Shown here: positions 1-12,432 of the stretch, one piece after another
How positions within the stretch are numbered: the stretch's first letter is position 1
Layout of the letters: every line of letters begins with the position of its first letter
Assembly (NCBI GenBank): GCA_026260175.1
Contig: JAKCWW010000259.1
Location: 27,767-91,766 of the forward strand
Origin: Reticulitermes lucifugus
Taxonomy: Eukaryota > Arthropoda > Insecta > Blattodea > Rhinotermitidae
Reading direction: 5' to 3'
Length of the DNA stretch: 64,000 bases
Notes under the pieces: model-generated
What the model saw: the letters and a program-made list of their open reading frames with translations, nothing else
What the model was told of the DNA's origin: nothing
The model's database searches: none
Position numbers and translations under genes: made by a program

Positions 1-101
1 GGAGTCCTACCGAGTGTGGTGTGTCTCAAGTGTGTGATCGTGAAGCCTCGAACAATGAGGCGGGCTAGGCCCCCAAGGGTCTGTCGAGCCATTAAAAAAA
101 A
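1..101 (+). mobile_element. SINE-A, 3' part, cut by window edge
   Basis: The window opens inside a copy of the tRNA-headed SINE family called SINE-A here. The visible part matches the second half of the full copy at 15768-16026: GGAGTCCTACCGAGTGTGG, then GTGATCGTGAAGCCTCGAA, a GAGGCGGGCTAGGCCC segment, GAGCCATT and an A-rich end. The tRNA-like head lies outside the window. It is not a gene. The family call rests on direct comparison with the other copies in the window. Confidence 0.85.
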
Positions 102-3100
102 GTACAACAGTAAGCTTTAATTTCCACGTTCTTACAGCCACGAATTTCAACTGAAGACGTAATAGGTTTGATACGTACGTAGGAGATGTCCGTAGCTAAT
201 ACCCTACTGTTCTGTTTGATATCCGAACGCTTTTTTGAAAGAATGCCTGAATATTTTATTTAGGAAAAAGAAAAATAGACATTTTTTAAAAAAAAAGGAT
301 ATTACCTTGAAATAGACTAGATTCCCTTTTGTATTTTCTCAGTTTCTGCTTTTAAAGCCTATTCCTTTGTGATGATTCCTTCATCGTGCTCACCTTATCG
401 TGTACATATATAGCTTTAGACACCACATTCCCTTTTGTCGATCCTTCGTAACTAATTAATAAGTTCCGTATGAAAAGTATTTGAATATCTTGCCACTCTA
501 ACTTACATCATATTTTATGTGTTAATTTTATTGCATCAGTCACAGTAGCATAGATATATATGAGTTCTGAAGTGGCCGCTACTTTAGTGGATCTTACTTT
601 AGGGTTCTGCGATGTTGTATAAAAATAGGTATTAAAATGGTATCTGTCATATAAGATCTATAGGCCTATAGAATGTAAAATTGAAAAATATGGCCTCGGG
701 ATCTTTATTGTAGCTTTAAATTTCAATAAAACATGTTGTCAACTGGTGCGAAGTATGTTGAGTCATTAGCTGAACTAGATCACGAAAACTTACATGAGTT
801 ATACACGAGTCTTTTGTAGCCCATACTTTAACAGTCACAAAGCTGCGGGCCTATGTACAGGGGAAATATTTTTTTAAATTTAATATACTCCGATTCTACA
901 ATGGTGGAAATTGTGCCAGAAGTGTCAACTAAATTTTACAATTATTAATCCATAATTTGTGCTGTGTTTGCCATGTTTATGGTTGCATTTAAGGGCAAGT
1001 TGGCATTTAAGGTGTTTCCACAAATTCTTATTTCCCGTCAACAGGATTAGAGTTTTAATATGGGATCTGAACCGAGTTGTAATACTCTCTGCAGTTTTCT
1101 CACTAGCAGACTTTCGGTTACTCCAGAGGTCAGGGAACGGGAAGGAAAAATTTGCAGGAAGATCCTCAGTGTATCTTTATGCTGTCAAATTGGTGACATT
1201 CTGCGCGAACGGCCAACATCTCATCCCACACACCACATTCTTAATTCCAAAATTTCAGTTAAACTAAATTCATGGAGCAGTGTCCTTTTCTCTGAAGCTT
1301 ATGGTTACTTAGCTCTTTAAATTATCTACTTTGTAGAGCGCAAACTTTCATTATGTTGCTCATAACAACCCGCTCCTGCTCAGTGTCCTGACCCAGATGT
1401 ATCAAGTCGACACCCTCACACCCTATTTCCGTGAGATTAATTTTAATATTACCCTACCTGCGCCTACGTTCTCCCACGTGTTTTTCATTGAAATTTGCTG
1501 TACACTTCTCATGTTTCCTATATCTCATGTCCCCGCCAGTCTTATCTCACTCCTTTCATTACTAGAGTTGTTTATTTTTGGTACAACGTATGTACATATT
1601 CATTTTGCAGTTCGTTCAGTCTCCTGTTACTGTATCTTAGCTGCAGATATTACCTTTGTAATTTTTTCTCAGACCGTATGAATTTTTACTCTTCGCTCAC
1701 CATAAGAAACTAAATTTTACTCCCTTAAAATATTTGATAAAACTATAAAATATATTTCACAAGTAGTTATGTAATTTCTTTAGGTTCATCAATAAGATCA
1801 GAGTATGATTGACTTAATTTATATTATATGATCACTCTCTCTTTCACTACAACAATGCATGTAACAGAATATAATTCTGTAGACGCAAGACACACAGAGA
1901 GTGGGTGAAGATAGCTTTAATGTAACAGTCGAGGCTCAAAGTGACATATTGCTTCTTCCTGCACCTGACAAGGGTGACGTGCGTGCAGCTGTGTAACGAG
2001 TAAGATTCAGGACGGAGTCACGGAAGGAAACGTATTGGGGGAAGTTGACGTGGTTGTGTCGACAGTTGAATGTAGGAATTAGAGTTCACTAATTGCAGCT
2101 GTAAGTGGATTAGTGCAAGCTCGAGTCTTCCGAAATGTACAAGTCCCTTGCCATCGTACGTTCTTATGTGTGTGTGTGAATGTTCACCTCTTCGCACGTG
2201 TCTCCCAGAAATCGCGGTCTCGCCCCACGATGTATTTAAATGTCCTCAGAGTAATATCCGGTTCAAAACTAGGCTGAAGTAACTGCAGTGACTTTATTAA
2301 CGAGGCTGCACTTGGAAACCAAGACTTACAAATGTCTTCGTTTATCAACAAAAACATTTTTCCATTTTCTACTCAACATTATACCAGTGCCAGTTACTTC
2401 AAATATGAGACCTACACGTAAAGAACAAAGTGGTAGTGGTAACATTTCTTGCAGGCCGTATTTTTATAGAAAAAATCAGGCCTTAATTGTGGATGTCTAA
2501 ATAGTGTCATGAAATAAGGCATGATAATTTATTTCCCTATACAAATAGATTCCTTATTTATAGTCACCGTATCATACGTAATTCAACACCCTTTAATTTC
2601 CTGACAGTATCACCAAGGAAATAACCGAGTTACACAAAGCTGCGTTCTCCAGCCCTTCAAATCCACCGGCGCTAAACGTCTTCTTCGATGCTTAATAAGC
2701 ACTGTAAACATGGGTGATAGAGTGTATTACACCATGAACCTAAGCAGTTATCCACATTTGTATGATAGACCACTTGGATTGACAATAAGGAAGCACCGTA
2801 CGCAGACTCTTGCATCTAGGCTTGCTAAGATGTAAAGTTAATAACGACAATGTAACAGGAATGACTGAATGTTATGCTGCTGAACGCTTTGAAGACAAAT
2901 GAATTCGCATTACGTATGAAGATTCAGTAAGTAATTCAAAGAGAACACAGTCTATCTCTATCATAAAAACTATCAACTGATGTTCTATAGGGGGAAAAAG
3001 CCATAAAGTGTGTACTCCGTTGCGCAGTACGTAGATTTTACGAAAGCATTCTTTGCTTTCCGTGCATCATAGCCCGTCACGTTAAGTGTAATGTTATTTA

Positions 3101-3461
3101 CACTTTCAAGGAACGTACAGCCTTTCGTGGGTCAGTTTTTGCGAGACACATAAATGGTCAACATAATTATGTGCAGACTTCTCAGGACCATACCGACTTT
3201 CACCCAGATGTGACAATCTCGAAAGTAGGAATATAAATTCATTTACGTCCCTAAGTAAAATGGCTCTCACCACTCCCATTTTCACGAAAATCACAATCAC
3301 TGAATAATTGTTGTGGACTTTTTTGTACCGACATTTATAAAAATCGGACAAAATATAGAAGAAAAAATAAGTTTTCGTTTACGCAGTTAAGTAATGTATG
3401 TAATCACTGCACCAATTGTCACAAAACTCATAATCTTTTAGTGGCTTACATTTAGATCTTC
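102..3461. other. AT-rich non-coding stretch, no gene recognised
   Basis: No exon, RNA gene or transposon could be recognised. Open frames here (for example near 959-1320 and 2288-2500) lack any recognisable domain, have AT-rich codon use and are not flanked by convincing splice signals. A TG run (near 2167-2178) is the only simple repeat noted. Confidence 0.6.
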
Positions 3462-3474
3462 TAAACCAGATTTT

Positions 3475-3564
3475 TAGTGCCGGGGTTAAAGAAAGAGTAG
3501 AACTATACCTCTACTCACCCTCTGGGCCTTCATGGTCCGTTCTAGGGAGAACTTTACCTTTACC
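3475..3564 (+). mobile_element. SINE-B, 5'-truncated, with 13-bp target duplication
   Basis: A 90-bp insertion bearing the 3' region of SINE-B: GGTTAAAGAAAGAGTAG, then CTACTCACCCTCTGGGCC and a GAACTTTACC end. It lies between two perfect copies of TAAACCAGATTTT (3462-3474 and 3565-3577), the target duplication expected for LINE-driven integration. The same 3' region occurs at 51310-51388 (+) and on the minus strand at 61754-61931. The tRNA-like head is absent, so this copy was 5'-truncated on insertion. Confidence 0.8.
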
Positions 3565-3577
3565 TAAACCAGATTTT

Positions 3578-6500
3578 ACCTGATCTCTTTAAGAGAGATG
3601 GAACGCAAGGGTAGAAATTTATTCAAGACCTCAAGTAAATTAAGACCGTCATTGATCCGACTTTTACGGAACTCACTCTTGCTCGACAGTTTTCCGTAAA
3701 CACCCCTTATTACGAATTTATCTAGGTCACAGGCAGACGGACGGACGAAGGAACGGACATGGTCCCCACATAAGGCGTTTTTATGTCTTAAAGACTTCTG
3801 AAATCGCTGTGTGTTTGAAGAATCTTACGGAAAATATAAATAAACTTGGCGGTCAAAATGCAGAGGTTTTAGTTTTAGGCTAAACCTATTGGTACATGTG
3901 TACTCACTGTTGGGCTATAAAGGTTAAGTAACCTGTTTCAAATCAAGGGCTTACATATCGTTGTGTCAAATGGGGAGATAATAATTTGTAGGTAGTGTTC
4001 TAGAAGGGAGGAGTTTTGCCTATTTGAAAATGTATGTGCATCACGGTTTTCGTTTGGAGATGGGAATTCTAAGAACAAGTATGTCCCCTCCATTCAGAAT
4101 TATTTGTTACTTTCGACGATTCAGTCTAAGCATTGTCACATATGAGCCCAATCCCTGCACCAATTTCGTCGGTGCGAAATTAATACAAATTTATGTCTTC
4201 GAGTCAGTGAGCAGTTGTGTTTAAACGGCTTCTTTCATCGAGAAGGCAGCCTATCGGAGGCGAAAAATGTGATCTCACTTTGACAGTTATAACCTTTGAT
4301 TGCAGATAAATATGAACACACAAATAATGGTGTGATACTAACAAATATGTCGTATTAAAAAGTTTATTTGACCGCAATATTTTGCAGCGTGTACCTAGCT
4401 ATAATTTCAGTGGATACATACGCGGACAGGAGTTTAATTTCTGTAGCCTTAATCAGTGAAGGGAAATTTTACAAAATTACCAGTGCCTGAGGTGAACATG
4501 TGCGATACATGTGACTTAACCCATTGCAGCACATTAGTAGCTATATTAGCTACAGTAAGGCGAAAAGAAGCTTTGCACTTTGTCTACAGGTAACATTTAT
4601 GGAATTCTTACAATTGTCGGATCATACAGCTATTTTTCCTCTTTGTAATGGAGATGCAGTGTATTTCTTTGAGGTAGTAACTACATGTTCTTATATTGCA
4701 TAGGCCAGCCTTATACTCAAAATTGTTACAATGTCATCCAATATACAACTGAAAATATCTTCATCATTTCATTTGTGTGTTAACGCCAGAATTATATGCC
4801 CGTGGTGGTGTGCAGAAGACCGGAATTTAAATGCCCCCTGCATAAGGGGGCTGCATAAGAGCAGATATGTTGATATCATATTCAGTGTTTTGAGCTTCAC
4901 ACTGCAAGCTATATATATATAAAACTTTCGGTCCCAAAGAATTAATTCGACTATGCTGTTATCTTTAGAGATATTGATAGTTTCCTAGCCCCATCGAATA
5001 CAACAACACGAGGTTAAACCGAAGGACATATTGATTATACGTTGGAAGATTTCAAGGGAATCAGTCTTTTGGAAAAAGTGACCTGAGACTAGAAGGTAAA
5101 ATAAAATCAATTATTCATTTTTAAAATAAGGAAATGCTACATTAAAATAGGAGAAATGGTCTTAGGATAACATTGAAAGAAGAATAAGTGGCTGCAGAAA
5201 TGTTTCTTTAAACAATGCGTAAAAGCAATAAGGCAGAGGAAAGTAAAGGAAAGAAATACGCGAGAAACGTAATGCAAGAATACAATTGATTGATATTTAG
5301 CTTATTCAGTGGCGGATTCAGCTATGTAATATTAATAGCTTTGAAAGATATAGTTACTGTAAATTGCGACTTGGATTTGGAAGAATGTATTCTAGACCTT
5401 CTTGTAAAACTGCTAGAAACCACGAAAAACTTTAAAAACATACATTAGGGAATGCAATTTTTCAGATGACGTAATCGAAATATTATATTAGTAAAACAAA
5501 GTAAGTCATGTGGCAGAAAATCACTTAGTATTGTAGATATGTCGATCAAAGTAAAGGAATTGCTTGAACAAATTCTGAGGCAGGTATAGACATTATGTTA
5601 TTTAAGGCAAGAGGGGTGTACTCAAATGTAGCTGGAATTTGTGAGTTTCTGTAATGGGAAGAATAAACCCCCATTTTAAATAACAAATGATTAATTTTCT
5701 GAAGAACTATAGAATTCCGCAGAAAGACCCTCTCCCATCTAGAGCCAGTTCAAAGAGATACTCAACACATGAGAGAAATTATTTCGTAATTTTGCGTGCA
5801 TAGTTGTACACACTAATCATGATGCAGGATATTCGTCATGTGTCTGTTTGTGGACGTGACATCGGCTGTGAATTAACTTCGATAAGTAGCTGTTCCAGTG
5901 GTAGAGCACGGTTTGATTTGTCAGTAGTTATGGACTCCTTTTTAACACATTATATTTGACAAGAGAGAGGATAATTTCTCTCATAATCCGAGGCTAATTG
6001 AGAATGACAGTAATGTGATGAGTTACGTCTGTATCACTCATGATAACATGAATGATAAGCTAGCTAAATTCCTTCCACACACAAGCTAGATTTCCGTAAT
6101 AACGAAAGAATAAAACCATAAATGACAGCTTTAATATTAATAAATAGAATTTAATATATATCAGTTTATGTGTTTTCCTCCCTCAAGCCCTGTATTTATT
6201 ATACACACGTAACGTTCACTTTACTTATGTATTGCATAATTTAATTAAAAATAAAGCAAATATTTTATTAACATCCTAAAACCCCTCTTTAGATTTTATT
6301 AGTCGATGCTGGCGCAAAGTGTCAAATATCAGGTGACTCACCGTTAGAATTATAACTTACGCTTACTTCAGCATTAATGATAAATAGTAGTTCAGTCCGT
6401 AGGCTTAATATTACAGTTAATCACGAAACTGGTTCTGTGACGAATATGTAATTTCGTGTATATAATGATAAAGCTTCGTGTTTCAGAGGGGTTTATACGA

Positions 6501-7377
6501 TATTTATTCGAAAACGTAATATATCCTTCCTAAAATGAATGGCGAATCGGCCGGTAAAATCTGTACGTGTATCTTATGTTTGCTCTGTCAAAGTACTCAA
6601 CCGATTTTGATTAAATTTGATATAGGAGGCGGGGAAATTTTTATTTTGTTTTGTACGAGTCGACTAGTTTGTGGAAATCAAATGGAATGAAAAGACGGCT
6701 AAATCCTAGAAATTCGTCACTTAGCAGGAAACATGGACGTTCTTAAATTCCATTTCCTGTTCCAAGCATTTTTCTATATTTCTACGATACGTTAGAGCAG
6801 GAAATATAATTTAGCTTTACGCCTGTATACAGTGTAGTATCTTTGCTCCTGATTTATTTAATGTATAGTGTCGGAGCTACTTATTCAAACAGCAATATTT
6901 CTTATGCAGGGGAACTGCTCATTTCTAGTGCCGACCACAGAATATCTCGGTTCGGTTGATTTAGATTTTACCCAGTCTTTCCAGACCGCTGTCATAATCC
7001 TCAAATACGTTCCGGCCTCTTCCCTTCCTGTGGTTCAATTTCATCAAAAGCGATTCTCCTCCCATAACATTTGACAGTAAATTACAGCTGTAGTTGATAC
7101 AGCATTGTTAAAAATTCTACGATTGATCAAACACTGTCATGTGTGACATAACGAAATTCAGTACCTACACTGGCTATTAGTTCTCTTACAGCAGCTTTAT
7201 ATTTGCAATAAGTCTTTATTATACTTGTATGAAACGTCTGTTCAATTATTGTGGATCAGGATAGTGATACATGGCAGGATTTAGTATATACGGTAATGAA
7301 ACTTCAGTTTCTATGAAGGTCTGTGAATTTATAGAAGATATAATCGACTTTTTTATGTTATTAATACCGTGCATATT
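3578..7377. other. Non-coding stretch, no gene recognised
   Basis: AT-rich sequence without a supported gene. A short GACGGACGGACGAAGG-type run occurs near 3735. Open frames at 4024-4224, 4731-4922 and 6868-7074 show no domain and are regarded as chance. Nothing else was recognised. Confidence 0.6.
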
Positions 7378-8038
7378 CTTACAATCAGTACATCCACCAA
7401 CAAGTGCACTTAATAAAATATAACTCCTAACAATTTTTAAAACTCCTACATGTTTCGGCACCGGGGTACCATCATCAGGAAATTATAGAATAAAGGAGTA
7501 TAAGCCCAACACATTAGTGTAGGCATTACGCTGCCCGTATTAAAAATGTTTAGAATGTTAAAATTCTATAATTTATAAGAAATGTGTAAAAATTTATAGG
7601 TGTGAGTTGTAGGACTATGGGGCGGTGTAGTGTACACTATAGCGCCCGACACGACACACATAACACGCTCTGCCTGGGCGAGATCGTTTCGGATCACAAA
7701 AGATCGAGACAGATGTATGTGTGCATACTCCATACAGAATGTAAACAACTACGAAATTATAAGGGGAATTGCTCACTGTTGTAAAATTTTAATATCACAA
7801 TATTGTAATTTTTATACTTATCAATCTGTATACATTTTGTTATACGTTTTGAAATTTTAACATTTTAAAGATTTTAATATGGACAGTGTAATACCTAGAC
7901 TAACGTGTTTAGCTTATACTCCTTTGTTCTGTAACATCCTGAGGATGGCATCCCGGTGCGGAAACATGCAGGAGTCTTATAATTGTTATGGATTGTATTT
8001 TATTAAGTTCATTTGTTGGTGGCTGTACTGATTGTAAG
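7378..8038. repeat. Large imperfect inverted repeat carrying two hammerhead-like motifs
   Basis: The left arm (about 7378-7580) and the reverse complement of the right arm (about 7835-8038) match over roughly 200 bp. They share the outer CTTACAATCAGTACA segment, a TTAATAAAATA segment, CTCCTACATGTTTCGG-like sequence, and AAAGGAGTATAAGC followed by a TTAAAAT stretch. About 250 bp of unrelated sequence lies between them. Each arm carries one outward-facing CTGANGA - stem - GAAAC motif: minus strand at 7443-7482 and plus strand at 7939-7965. The structure is a fold-back, or two head-to-head copies of one element. Short frames inside it are not genes. Confidence 0.8.
7443..7482 (-). other. Hammerhead-ribozyme-like motif (weak helix I)
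   Basis: On the minus strand, CTGATGA is followed by one T, a near-perfect 6-bp stem (GGTACC / GGTGCC, one G-U pair) with a two-base loop, then GAA and ACATGT, which can form the short helix III. The next base is A, allowed at the cleavage position. Helix I relies mostly on G-U wobbles (TTTC / GGAG), so self-cleavage by this copy is doubtful. The motif occupies one arm of the inverted repeat 7378-8038. Confidence 0.45.
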
Positions 8039-8634
8039 CTAATCGACTATTTACTTCTAAAGTAAGAGCTTTCTGTCTTGAGCTAATTGTAGATGGCTGT
8101 TTTGTTACGTGGGGAACCCGACCCGTAAAGAAAGCTTTGGAATCTATCCTCAGGCGAGCACGCTTTGCACCATTCGAATTTTGTGTTATAGGCTAAACAC
8201 AGCGCTGAGTGGCCTGGCAGATCCTTGAATTGCTCCTGGTGGTTATAATATGGCGAGGGTATGGAAGACTGGCAAAATAATTTTCCTTTATTTACATTGC
8301 AATTAGAGCAACATGATAAGCAGAGTCAATACATTTACTCCGGCTGTTCGATATTTTCACTTCCCTACGCTACATCGACGTAAATGTAGTAAATTATTAC
8401 AAGGCTGTTGTTCTGAATTGTTTTGGATGTTCTTACGGACGTTGCGAACAAAATCAACACAGTATATGAAACGCGTCGAAATACATAGGATACTTATTTT
8501 GTCTTTCTCATAATCTAGCAATCATTCTAGTTCATAGCAAATGTGCCTTATTTAACGACGGTCAAGTGGTAAGATTACATGGCATCGTAAATAAATAAAT
8601 GAACGGGTATGAAATATTCCTGAATTGGTAGTAA
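8039..8634. other. Non-coding stretch, nothing recognised
   Basis: No gene or repeat was recognised. The frame 8313-8513 has no identifiable domain. Confidence 0.55.
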
Positions 8635-8730
8635 CAGGAGAAAATCAAAGTACTAAGAAATATAAACCTGTCCTAAAGCTACGTTTTGCACTGGGACAGG
8701 TTTTCCCCCCGAGTACTTCGATTTCCCCTG
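8635..8730. repeat. Short hairpin element (MITE-like)
   Basis: A 96-bp inverted repeat starts with CAGGAGAAAATCAAAGTACT and ends with AGTACTTCGATTTCCCCTG. The arms also share AACCTGTCC and leave a loop of about 20 bases. Its size and structure fit a small non-autonomous hairpin element, but no superfamily can be assigned and no clear target duplication was found. Confidence 0.65.
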
Positions 8731-8844
8731 TCAATTTCATTCCACCGGTGCTTCATTACTTGGAAAAATGAAAAAACGACTGATCATCTTTCTCTTCATC
8801 TTCATCACAGGGGTTGCACAATAAGCCTTAAGGCTGCGGCGCGT

Positions 8845-8927
8845 CCGTAGCTTCTGCTACGGGGCCCTTCTATAAAAAAAACTCTCATGGAAAGGTTTAA
8901 GAGATACGGCAAAAGCCGTATCTCTTA
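8845..8927. repeat. Two adjacent perfect hairpins
   Basis: CCGTAGC-TTCT-GCTACGG (8845-8862) is a 7-bp stem with a 4-base loop. The second hairpin (8898-8927) has a 13-bp perfect stem around the loop AAAA, built on GAGATACGGC. A 10-bp palindrome GCCTTAAGGC precedes them near 8824-8833. The local sequence is GC-richer than its surroundings. The hairpins resemble rho-independent terminators in shape, but there is no bacterial gene context. They are more likely part of a repeat element. Confidence 0.6.
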
Positions 8928-11116
8928 CATTAGTTAAAAGCAAAGTATCTGCCTAGCATTCGCTAGAAAATCCTGCTCAAACCCGTTTAAATTCTTCATT
9001 TGTCATGCCTTATAAGCTGTAGCTGATTTTATTCAAAATGTTATCCTCCTCTATTGCTTATATTGCAGAATCTTCACTTACGTAAGACACTACAATTTAA
9101 AACACTTCGGTCGTACATCTCAGCATCAAAGTGGATGGGAACACAGTGTTTTTGTAGTCGAGATTATAGGACCTAAAATCGCTCGCACACCTTTGTATAA
9201 AAATTGTATGGTCGAAAAATTTTCCTACATCAATATTTTGTAGGTTCAGTTTCGATAGCAGAGATAATATAGCGCCGAATGCTGGGATTATTAGTGAACA
9301 GTGAATAAGAATTGATGTTAATGGAAGTGGTCTGTCATAATTTGAGACATTGTGTCTGCGTTTATCTCTATGGGCTGAAGAAAATTACGAAAATATATCA
9401 TAATAGTCAATCTCGGGGCAAAGGTTTGAACCAGAGACCTTATTAAAGCAAAGCTACACTCACTCAACGGCGATGCTCCGTCTCTGACTTCAAGTGAACA
9501 TTTATTTATTTATTTTAATCGTGCAATTTCTTTGCCTCTTTCGCTTGATTTTGGGATAGCAGGCCGAGATAGTCACTCTCATGACCGTTTGTTTTTCTCT
9601 TTCCTAATGGTCCTGCAGTGCTGTAGTGAAACAAAGAGGTCGATAGCAGCGGAAGTCTAAATGTAAACACGACCTTAATCCCCTTAAAGACTTCTGTCAC
9701 ATTGCCCGAACTCGCTGCAGGTTTGACGTTTTTACGTTTCTATGTATTGTTGTGTTGTCTTGTGAATGTAGAACCCTTAAGGAACTGATCTTCCAAGTAA
9801 GGAGTCTGTCCATCTGGACAAGATTGAAGGAACCTGTATTTAAAGGAGATCGGACTGACTGCCTAAGAGGAGGAGAAAGAGAAGGATGCGGAAGAGGATG
9901 AACAAGAAGAAGGAGAAGGAAAGATAAAGAAGAATAAGTAATAAAAACGACAGCTTAGTGTGAAGTGCAGCTAGGTAGATTGCTTCATGCTTTATTCCAC
10001 CGATGGAAGTAATGGAAGTATGGAACGTAATTTTACAATTGTGTGTCGAAGAGCAGATTGATTTGTTTCAACGAAGTGCCAGTGCAAAGCGTTGTCATTT
10101 GTTCACACTCTTGATTAGTTATGACCTTTTACCATTTCCATTGAACAATAAAGAACAAAACTGGCTCATGCTTTACCTTCCACAGATATTCTGTAGAATA
10201 CTTGACTGTTCGTTTGTCAACTTCCATTTAATTAGTTGCACAAAAGTTTTTACAGACATTTGGAAAGTTTTCTGTTACGTACGGGGTTGAAAATTGAATC
10301 ATTGGAGAAAAGTTTCAACGAAAATCCTGAGGAACTCACTACCACTGTAGGAAGAATGGAAGTCAGAGGTTAGAAAGCAAATTCTGCATAAGGCCTTAGA
10401 GAATCTTGCAAGTTTACTCGCATGGAGAAGTTATGAAGTTAAATTAGTTCACTGAGGACAATCTATTGTTTTTAGTCCAGAAAACTAATTAGTAACTAAC
10501 AATAGTTGCTTCGAAGTGAATGACTGATAATCATGAATGATGCAGCATGCTTAGCCATGTCTGTGGCAGCACTCAGCCTCAATTTACCATTAACTTCACT
10601 GAAATTACTTCGAATGCTAATTGGCCTGTAACTCGAAAAACCATCTTGGCAAATACGATGTAAATACATCATAAATAGTCAGTGTTTTGAATCAGTGAAA
10701 TGTGTTGTATTCTGTAAATGTAGACTGATATATTGGTCAGAAGTTGGTAACACAGTTATGAAGGTAATGTAACTAAAACTCTGATAACCAAAACCCGACG
10801 TTGGTTACAACCGTGGGTCAGTTCAATTACCTCGAATTCTAATAAAACACCTGCCTATGAATCATCTTAAGGAAAATTAGGCGAGGCCTAGAGGGAAGAC
10901 AAACCTTGTTACGAATGGAGCTCTCTTCTACAGGGCTACAGAAATGACAATACGGACAAGAATGAAGAAACCGAGAATTCAGGTTGACGTAGCGGTGACC
11001 GTGAACATTACTGCCTTATACAAGTAACGCCGTGTAGTTCGGTAGATATATGCGAATATATTGGAGAAATGCACTATCTCAATTTGCAAGAGTTTAAACA
11101 AAATTTATTTTCCGTC

Positions 11117-11148
11117 CTGAAGATGGGGACAACACATTGCAGCGAAAC
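11117..11148 (+). other. Decayed hammerhead-like motif
   Basis: CTGAAGA followed by T, a GGGG-to-GC region with a poor stem, GAAAC and ACGTG. The core boxes are intact. The base at the expected cleavage site is G, which hammerheads do not cleave, and helix I does not pair. This is a relic of the motif seen better at 35593 and 39963. Confidence 0.3.
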
Positions 11149-11679
11149 ACGTGCACCTATCTGCCAAGCTACATAACGTCATTTCTGAGGAAACGGTGAT
11201 CTTCGTGGGTAAAGAGAACAAACCGTGATAAAACAATACATAAATAAAGGTAATATTTCTTGCAGCAGTAGCGGGAAGTACATTCAGTATAAATCGTACG
11301 TGTACAACAGAAAAAATGCTGGGGAAAAACTGGACACACATTTGCAGAATTGGATGTCTGCTGAATATCGCCTGGTAGTGTGGTCTCGTTGCAATAAGAG
11401 TATTTGAAGAATAAGAAAGGTGAAATGGCCCGGTTAAGTGGGAAATTCATTTGATTCTGACGAATGGGACTTTTAAATATAACATTTTTAATTACTTAGT
11501 TTCTGTGATGGTGATATGAGTGATGAAAATAAAGTCACGTTTTAATCATATGCAAGTTCTCTCATGGCAGAACCTTCTGATGCAGAGGATATTACGATAG
11601 ATGTTGTTTCAGTTGTTTTGTAGTATAGATGACGTAACTGAAACAAATCGTAAGATGAGGTCTCTAATGTGTTTTAGAG

Positions 11680-12424
11680 CAGGCCTGCTTAACCTTTTAT
11701 GTGATGCGAGCAACATAGGCAAAATTTGGTCTGCATGCGGGCAACATGAAATTTAATTCACAGAATAAAGATTTAATAAGTATACGTAAAATTGTATGTA
11801 TAATTTTATCTGTGTATTTGTCTATACCTCATGTGAAATAAAAATATACTGATAATAATTTAAAATAATTATAAAAATGCAAGTCACAGCTTAGGCTAGG
11901 GTGTCGCTATTTTAGCACATTTTTAAAAAAGGAATTAGTATTGTAACGCATGTCTCCATAAATAGACATCTCAGAAGTTTACAACGTTGCTTCGGCATTC
12001 TATTTTGTCGTTACTAGGGAAAGGGTTAACACAACTTTCTCGAATTCTAAAAGGTTTTGACGATGGTATACGACATTGTGAACCACTTGCTTCTTGGACT
12101 TTGTGCATCGTCTTTAATGTGAATAAAATATAAAATATAAAATGTAAAATATAAATATATAAAATCTAAAATTCACTACGTTTCGGAAGATGGCTCTTCT
12201 TCCGTCTTCTTCCGTTGAAGACGGAAGAAGAGCCATCTTCCGAAACGTAGTGAATTTTAGTTTTATATATTTATATTTTACATTTTGTATTTTGTTCACA
12301 TTGAAGACGATGGACAAAGTCCAAGAAACAAGTGGTTCACAACAACTTTTCTCATTACAAATGTCTTCGCAGGCAACATAACACAGTTTTATGTTGCCCG
12401 CGAACTAGGTGTCGATAGGGCCTG
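11680..12424. mobile_element. Non-autonomous hAT-like DNA element
   Basis: A 745-bp segment is bounded by CAGGCC (start) and its complement GGCCTG (end). It is flanked by 8-bp near-identical repeats, TTTTAGAG (11672-11679) and TTTTAGGG (12425-12432). Eight-base duplications and short CAGG-type ends are typical of hAT elements. Subterminal GCGGGCAACAT-like motifs occur near both ends in opposite orientation, another hAT habit. There is no transposase. A 267-bp palindrome (12076-12342) lies inside. Superfamily assignment is inference from end structure only. Confidence 0.55.
12076..12342. repeat. Near-perfect long palindrome
   Basis: The arms are about 130 bp each and almost fully complementary, centred near 12213 with a 7-base loop. 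The outer ends read TTGTGAACCACTTG and its complement; the inner part carries TTTCGGAAGATGGCTCTTC and its complement. Because of the symmetry, open frames on both strands (12114-12317 and 12190-12381) start with the same residues, MALLPSS. They are a symmetry artefact, not genes. The palindrome is probably a fold-back insertion within the hAT-like element. Confidence 0.85.
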
Positions 12425-12432
12425 TTTTAGGG

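Larger units (their letters stand above)
8731..11671. other. Non-coding stretch with hairpins and a GA-rich tract
   Basis: No gene recognised. The stretch holds two consecutive perfect hairpins near 8845-8927 (separate entry), a purine-rich low-complexity run of GAAGAG/GGAGAAG units at about 9866-9935, and a degenerate hammerhead-like motif at 11117-11148. The 95-codon frame 10003-10290 has no recognisable domain and ends in ordinary AT-rich sequence. Confidence 0.55.

Noticed and set aside
8898-8927. A bacterial rho-independent terminator
   Set aside because: The hairpin is perfect, but there is no T run and no bacterial gene nearby. The context is animal repeat DNA.
9420-9500. A tRNA-like promoter on the minus strand
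   Set aside because: A B-box-like GGTTCAAACC is present, but no convincing A box or stems.
10003-10290. A 95-codon frame that could be a gene
   Set aside because: No domain, no splice or start context, and AT-rich codon use like the surrounding non-coding DNA.
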